A stretch of DNA of 64,000 nt from DASRDU01 sp035652435 (GTDB lineage Bacteria; Acidobacteriota; Blastocatellia; RBC074), in contig DASRDU010000068.1 in NCBI GenBank assembly GCA_035652435.1, forward strand, positions 28,294 to 92,293. The letters are read 5' to 3'. How positions within the stretch are numbered: position 1 is the stretch's first letter; each line of letters begins with the position of its first letter. Shown here piece after piece: positions 59,743-64,000 of the stretch. The notes below the pieces were generated by a model. The model did not search any database, had not been told where the DNA came from, and worked only from the letters and a program-made list of their open reading frames with translations. The position numbers and the translations under genes are program-made.

Positions 59743-61272
59743 TCATTCCCGGGGCTTCAGTAATGGGCGCTGTTTGTGCCACTCGGTGGCCTGCTCGTAA
59801 GCGTGCGCGAGCGCCAGCACACGCGCTTCGGCCCAGTGCGGCCCGCTGATCTGCAACCCGACTGGCAGTCCTGTTTTCGTGAAGCCGCAGGGCACGGAGA
59901 TGCTGGGCAGGCCGAAGATATTAAACTGATTCGTATTGCCCAGCTCCGGCGGCAGAGGCTTGTCGCTCTCCGCGCGTTTGATGCTCTCATCAATCGTGCG
60001 CGGCGGGATCTTGACGGTCGGCGTGACGAGCAGATCCACCTCACTAAAGACTTTGCCGATCTCCCTGCGCTGGCGCTCGACTTCACGGCGCAGCAGCACG
60101 TAATCCGCCGCCGGGACTTTCGCCGCCGCTTCCAGCCGCCGCCGCAGCGTCAGCTGATAAAGCTGCGGCGTTCTGGCGAACCACTGAGCGTGATAAGCGT
60201 AAGTCTCGGCCCCGCCGAGCGCGGTGTAGATCGTCCCGACCGCCGGCAGTTCGACTTCACGTGAGCCCGCCGTGAGTTTGCCAAGCACTGCCAGCGCCGC
60301 ATTGATCGCCGCTTCGACATCCGCATCAAGCTTGTCATAGTACTGCGCGACTGGCATTCCGAGGCGCAAGCCCGCCAGCGGCGCTTTCATCCCCGCCACG
60401 TAATCTGGTACAGAGACATCCGCCGAAGTCGTGTCCTGCGCGTCGTAGCCGGCAATCACCTGCAACAGCACCGCCGCATCCTCGACCGTCCGGCACATCG
60501 GGCCGACGGTGTCGAGCGACCACGAAAGCGGGATCACGCCGCGAATGCTGACGCGGCCATAAGTCGGTTTGAGGCCGACGATGCCGCAGAACGACGCGGG
60601 CGTCCGGATAGAGCCGCCCGTGTCAGTGCCGAGCGCGCCGAAACAAAGCTCAGCTGTCACCGCCGCGCCCGACCCGCCCGAAGAGCCGCCGACAATCCGA
60701 TCCGGCGCCCAGGGGTTATGCACCGGGCCAAAGTACGTACTCGTGGACGTGCCGCCGGCGGCGAACTCATCCATATTCAGCTTGCCCAGGATCACCGCGC
60801 CCGCGGCTTTCAGCCGGCGCACAACCTCGGCGTCTTCCGTCGGGACGCGATCCGCAAACAGGGCGCTCGCGGCGGAGGTGCGGATGCCCGCGGTGTCAAC
60901 GTTGTCCTTGATCGCGATGGGCACGCCGTGCAGCGGCCCGCGCCACTTCCCGCCGCGAGCTTCCGCGTCCATTTCCCGCGCCTGTGCGAGCGCCTTTTCA
61001 GCAGTGACCGTGATGAAGGCATTGATCGTCGGCTGATATTGCGCGATGCGAGCGAGACAGGCCTGCGTCAGATCAACAGAAGAGACCTCTTTCTTCCGCA
61101 GCAGATTTGCTGCCTGCCGCAAAGTCAGAGACGTGAGGTTGCTGTCCGCGCGGGCAACCAAAAGAGGTCTTCCGAAAGCTGAAGACCCGCCGGCAGCAAT
61201 CGCAATCGCGCCGGTAGCTGCGGTCAGAAACTCACGCCGCGAAGTTCTGTTCAATCGGAGTTGCTGTCTCAT
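59743..61272 (-). CDS. Amidase (Tat-exported), last gene of a three-gene overlap operon
   Basis: A 509-residue amidase. It starts with a Tat signal (SRREFLTAATGA) and carries the amidase signature: LHGVPIAIKDNVDTAG (Lys), GGSSGGSGAAVTAELC, and the nucleophile segment GTDTGGSIRTPASFCG. Further along are YGRVSIRGVIPLSWSLD and GLPSISVPCGFTKTGLPVGLQ. Start: the ATG at 61272 overlaps the stop of the upstream alpha/beta hydrolase (ATGA); a longer frame exists but has no conserved part. It should be exported while its operon partners are cytoplasmic, which is odd and worth noting. It likely cleaves an amide product. Confidence 0.94.
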   Translation of the reverse strand: MRQQLRLNRTSRREFLTAATGAIAIAAGGSSAFGRPLLVARADSNLTSLTLRQAANLLRKKEVSSVDLTQACLARIAQYQPTINAFITVTAEKALAQAREMDAEARGGKWRGPLHGVPIAIKDNVDTAGIRTSAASALFADRVPTEDAEVVRRLKAAGAVILGKLNMDEFAAGGTSTSTYFGPVHNPWAPDRIVGGSSGGSGAAVTAELCFGALGTDTGGSIRTPASFCGIVGLKPTYGRVSIRGVIPLSWSLDTVGPMCRTVEDAAVLLQVIAGYDAQDTTSADVSVPDYVAGMKAPLAGLRLGMPVAQYYDKLDADVEAAINAALAVLGKLTAGSREVELPAVGTIYTALGGAETYAYHAQWFARTPQLYQLTLRRRLEAAAKVPAADYVLLRREVERQRREIGKVFSEVDLLVTPTVKIPPRTIDESIKRAESDKPLPPELGNTNQFNIFGLPSISVPCGFTKTGLPVGLQISGPHWAEARVLALAHAYEQATEWHKQRPLLKPRE

Positions 61273-62084
61273 TGTTGTCCCCAGCGGATCAGCGCCCCGG
61301 CCAGCAGTTCCGGCGATTCGAGGCTCATCGCATGCCCGGTGTTCGGCAATCTGACGACCTCTGCGCCCGCAATCTTCTCTTTGAAAATGTCCGCGTAAAT
61401 CGGCGAGATGAACCGGTCCTGTTCGCCCCACACGACGAGCGTCGGCGCCTTGATCCGCCACAGCCTGCGCTCCAGCCCCGCTTCGGGGATCGGGAAGAGG
61501 AACTTCGCCGCCGTGCGGAAGCCGCGCGAGAGCGCGATGATCGTTTCAATCTGCTCCTGCGTGCGGTCATCCTTGTCGCTGAAGAGCTGCGTGAAAGACA
61601 TCATCCGCTGCGCCGCCGGGCAGCCGAGGTTGTGATACAGGTACGGCACCAGTTCGTGCGGCATCATCCCGAACAGGTCGGTGACCGGGGCCTCGTCGCG
61701 CCACAAGCCAACGGGGGCGACGAGCGCCAGACGCCTGACATCTTTCGGTCGCAGCGCGGCCATCTCCGCCGCCATCCAGCCGCCGAGCGATTCTCCGACG
61801 ATGTAAGGCTGACTCAGGCCGAGCGCCTCGATCACGTCGAAGCCGTGCATGAACAGGTCGAACTGGTCTTCCAGATATTCGAGCCCCGTGGACTGGCCGA
61901 AGCCCGGCAGCAGCGGCGCGTAAACGTGAAAGCGTTCGGCGAGCAGTGGCAGCACGCCTTCCCACGCCGAGATGCCGCCCGCGCCGTGGAGGAAGAGCAG
62001 CCGCGCGCCGTCACCGGCTTCGATGACTTCGACGGTCGGACGACCTGCGCCAAGGTTGAGCAGAACGGATCGTGGCATGTTCAT
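61269..62084 (-). CDS. Alpha/beta hydrolase in the monooxygenase-amidase operon
   Basis: A 271-residue hydrolase. The oxyanion segment is LLFLHGAGGISAW, the nucleophile elbow is VGESLGGWMAAEMAAL, and the C-terminal His is in LPNTGHAMSLESPE with the acid likely in VVWGEQDRFISP. It has no signal peptide. It overlaps the amidase downstream by four bases and the luciferase-like gene upstream by four bases, so all three are translationally coupled. A role opening a ring or ester made by the upstream monooxygenase is possible. Confidence 0.93.
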   Translation of the reverse strand: MNMPRSVLLNLGAGRPTVEVIEAGDGARLLFLHGAGGISAWEGVLPLLAERFHVYAPLLPGFGQSTGLEYLEDQFDLFMHGFDVIEALGLSQPYIVGESLGGWMAAEMAALRPKDVRRLALVAPVGLWRDEAPVTDLFGMMPHELVPYLYHNLGCPAAQRMMSFTQLFSDKDDRTQEQIETIIALSRGFRTAAKFLFPIPEAGLERRLWRIKAPTLVVWGEQDRFISPIYADIFKEKIAGAEVVRLPNTGHAMSLESPELLAGALIRWGQQ

Positions 62085-63355
62085 TTCTGCACCTCCTGCG
62101 TACGTTCGGCCTGAGCTTTCACGGCAGCGTTGTGGCTGCCGGCCTTGTCACGTCTGTCCGGGGGCAGCGCCTTCGGCCACCAATGGTCTTCGTACTCGCC
62201 CCAGATCGGGCGCAGGTGCGGCATCACTTCGGTCGCAAACAAATAAGTCGAGCGGTTCGTCAATTCCATCGGCGCTGAACCCATGTGCAGCCCTAATCCG
62301 AGATGGCCGCAGCGCAATGACCGCGCCAGTTCCTCGCACTGCTGGCGCACGGTCGCGGGCGAGCCGGCGATGATGTAACCGCCTTCGACCAGTTCCTTCC
62401 ACGTCTTGTTCATCCCCATATTCAGCGACGTGTTGCCGGCCTGAGCGACGATCCCGGCGCGGATCGAGGCCTCGGTCATATAACCCGGCGGCCCCATCAT
62501 GCCCGGGTAGAGGTGCAGACACCGGTTGAAGAAGTAATCCACGTGCGGCCACCATTCGCGCTCGCACGATTCGTCGGTGTCGCTCACGCAAATCTGCTGG
62601 AAGAAAGTGCAGCTGTAAGGATTCGCCTCACGCCCGAGCGCCGCCATGCGCTCCCAGAAGCCGTCAAGCACGCGCTGCGCCCGCTTGTAGCCGCTGAAGG
62701 AAAGATAGCTGTAGTTGTAACCGCGCTCGGCGCAGAAATCCCACGTCTCAATCGAGCCGGTGCCGGGAACCCAGACGGGCGGGTGCGGTTTCTGAATCGG
62801 CTGCGGCCAGAGGTTGACGTAACGCAGCTTCGTGTATTTGCCGTTCCACGCGAACGGCTCGCGCTCCTGCCACGCTTTGATGATCAGGTCGTGTGCCTCG
62901 CGGTACTTGTCGCGCAGCGTGACCGGGTTCTGGCCGTAGCAGTAGTTGACATCCATCGGCGTGCCGACCGGAAAGCCGGCGATCAGCCGCCCGCCGGAGA
63001 TCACGTCGAGCATCGCGAAGTCCTCGGCCACGCGCGTCGGCGGGTTGTAGAGCGCAATCGAATTGCCGAGTACCAGAATCATCGCCCGCTCGGTGCGGCG
63101 CACGAGCGCCGCCGCCATCAGGTTCGGCGAAGGCATCATCCCGTAGCCGTTCTGGTGATGTTCGTTCACGCCGACGGCATCGAAGCCCAGCTGGTCGGCG
63201 TATTCGAGCATGTCGAGATACTCGTTGTAGAGCGTGTGGCCGCGCTCCGGGTCGTAGAGCGCATTCGGCAGGTCAACCCAGACGCTGTGGTACTGCTCGC
63301 GGAAGTTGTCGGGCAGCCAGCGATACGGCATGAGGTGGAACCAGTTGAATTTCAT
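62081..63355 (-). CDS. Luciferase-like flavin-dependent monooxygenase (LLM class)
   Basis: A 424-residue protein of the bacterial luciferase-like superfamily, in which reduced FMN and oxygen attack small cyclic or amide-containing substrates. Characteristic segments are GFDAVGVNEHHQNGYGMMPSPNLMAAALVRRTERAMILVLGN and RVAEDFAMLDVISGGRLIAGFPVG, given here as successive parts. I chose the ATG at 63355, with GGAGG upstream at a nine-base spacing, over the ATG at 63364. It is the first gene of the operon with an alpha/beta hydrolase and an amidase; the set looks catabolic. A flavin reductase is not encoded nearby. Confidence 0.9.
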   Translation of the reverse strand: MKFNWFHLMPYRWLPDNFREQYHSVWVDLPNALYDPERGHTLYNEYLDMLEYADQLGFDAVGVNEHHQNGYGMMPSPNLMAAALVRRTERAMILVLGNSIALYNPPTRVAEDFAMLDVISGGRLIAGFPVGTPMDVNYCYGQNPVTLRDKYREAHDLIIKAWQEREPFAWNGKYTKLRYVNLWPQPIQKPHPPVWVPGTGSIETWDFCAERGYNYSYLSFSGYKRAQRVLDGFWERMAALGREANPYSCTFFQQICVSDTDESCEREWWPHVDYFFNRCLHLYPGMMGPPGYMTEASIRAGIVAQAGNTSLNMGMNKTWKELVEGGYIIAGSPATVRQQCEELARSLRCGHLGLGLHMGSAPMELTNRSTYLFATEVMPHLRPIWGEYEDHWWPKALPPDRRDKAGSHNAAVKAQAERTQEVQK

Positions 63356-63691
63356 GAGGAGCATCCTCCGGCGCCGCAGCTATCCAGGCGGGCGCGGCGG
63401 GTGTTATTGCTGCTGTGATGAATGGAAAGGAAATCGTTCCGTGTGTTGCGGCGCACATTATCTTCCGGCAAATATTCAAAGGCAATGACGCAAGGGGCCC
63501 GGGAGTCCGCATTGACGGCCGGGAAAAACGCGGCTGTATTGCCATCCGCCCCGGCATCGTTGGAGAATACGCGCAACCAGAAATTGCAGTCATAAACAAT
63601 CGGCAGTCACTGAAGCAGACCGAAGACAGGTACGAAGCCGCGGACTGCTTCGGATTTCGTCCGGTAAAACGGAATCAACCAGGAGACCAGA
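63356..63691. other. Divergent intergenic region before the last gene
   Basis: No convincing gene. A plus-strand frame (63415-63765) runs through it and into the next gene in another frame, without domain features. It should hold the promoter of the luciferase-like operon and that of the plus-strand hydrolase. Confidence 0.5.
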
Positions 63692-64000
63692 ATGAAACTA
63701 CTCGCCCTGACTCTCAGTCTGTTTGCCCTGCTGGCGCTTGCCTGCGTGATCGCGCTCGGGGCTGACAACGACCTCGACAAACGTGTCGAGCATGGTTACG
63801 CCGACTCGAATGGCGTGAAGATTCATTACGTCAGTCTGGGCAAAGGCCCGCTCATCGTGATGATTCACGGCTTCCCCGATTTCTGGTACACGTGGCGCGA
63901 CCAGATGGAAGCATTGTCGAAAGACTATCAGGTCGTCGCGATTGATCAGCGCGGCTACAACCTGAGCGACAAACCGAAGGGCGTCGAAAACTACGACATC
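63692..64000 (+). CDS. Alpha/beta hydrolase, epoxide-hydrolase/haloalkane-dehalogenase-like, 3' truncated
   Basis: The first 103 codons of an exported alpha/beta hydrolase, cut by the window end. A signal peptide with a possible lipobox (LLALACVIALGAD) is followed by GVKIHYVSLGKGPLIVMIHGFPDFWYTWRDQM, split here over the first strands, and the DQRGYNLSDKP loop seen in epoxide hydrolases and dehalogenases. The nucleophile is beyond the window. Ribosome binding site AGGAG at a seven-base spacing. Confidence 0.85.
   Translation, partial: MKLLALTLSLFALLALACVIALGADNDLDKRVEHGYADSNGVKIHYVSLGKGPLIVMIHGFPDFWYTWRDQMEALSKDYQVVAIDQRGYNLSDKPKGVENYDI

Noticed and set aside
63415..63765. Plus-strand frame running into the last gene
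   Set aside because: It overlaps the start of the alpha/beta hydrolase in another frame; the hydrolase has the signal peptide and ribosome binding site.
1..64000. Prophage, integron or transposon carrying the accessory genes
   Set aside because: No integrase, transposase, attachment-site duplication or phage structural gene was seen; the only mobile-like DNA is small palindromic repeats.

Overview
The window is a 64 kb, high-GC piece of a free-living, heterotrophic bacterial chromosome. Gene content points to Acidobacteriota, possibly Blastocatellia-like. The reasons are an Oar-type TonB-dependent receptor with a carboxypeptidase-regulatory-like N-terminus, Tat-exported amidases, a Ser/Thr kinase fused to a formylglycine-generating-enzyme-like domain, secreted CarboxypepD_reg proteins, and many palindromic interspersed repeats. 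This placement is an inference from gene families, not from a marker gene. I see no rRNA, tRNA, CRISPR array, integrase or transposase.

Layout. 0-5.9 kb: the end of a type IV pilus / type II secretion operon (secretin with a C-terminal cohesin-like domain, three pseudopilins, a PilM-like protein), then a lipoprotein cytochrome c. 6-20 kb: mixed housekeeping and stress genes (RskA-like anti-sigma factor, zinc-ribbon thioredoxin, amidohydrolase, MgtC/DUF4010 membrane protein, acetyltransferase plus acetate kinase, MocR regulator divergent from a PPOX flavoprotein, aminotransferase) and two orphan MlaF-like ABC ATPases, one with a damaged Walker B motif. 20-25 kb: mtnA, a polysaccharide flippase and a glycosyltransferase. 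25-28.3 kb: a complete frdABCD operon. 28.5-37 kb: a secreted CarboxypepD_reg protein, SDR and acyl-CoA ligase genes, and the large TonB-dependent receptor.

37.4-44.5 kb is the most unusual part. On the minus strand lie a Wzc-like tyrosine autokinase, an HPr-kinase-like protein, three paralogous small proteins and a nucleotidyltransferase. Each small protein joins a PqqD (RiPP-recognition-element) domain, a twin-arginine-like signal with an AQA/A cleavage site, and a 32-39 residue tail with six cysteines. The three share the same register (RR at 104-105, AQA ending at 133) but have divergent tails. This looks like a peptide-making system in which the recognition domain, export signal and cysteine-rich product are one polypeptide. 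A kinase and a nucleotidyltransferase are the candidate modifying enzymes.

44.9-64 kb: a long IlvD/Edd dehydratase, the kinase-FGE fusion, a run of hydrolases, a predicted haem-toroid-ankyrin secreted protein, and a tightly overlapped luciferase-like monooxygenase / alpha-beta hydrolase / amidase operon that looks catabolic. An alpha/beta hydrolase is cut by the window end. Several unrelated long inverted repeats sit between genes, one family in three copies. A 31-codon membrane-peptide gene with a strong ribosome binding site lies antisense to the end of the acetyltransferase gene.
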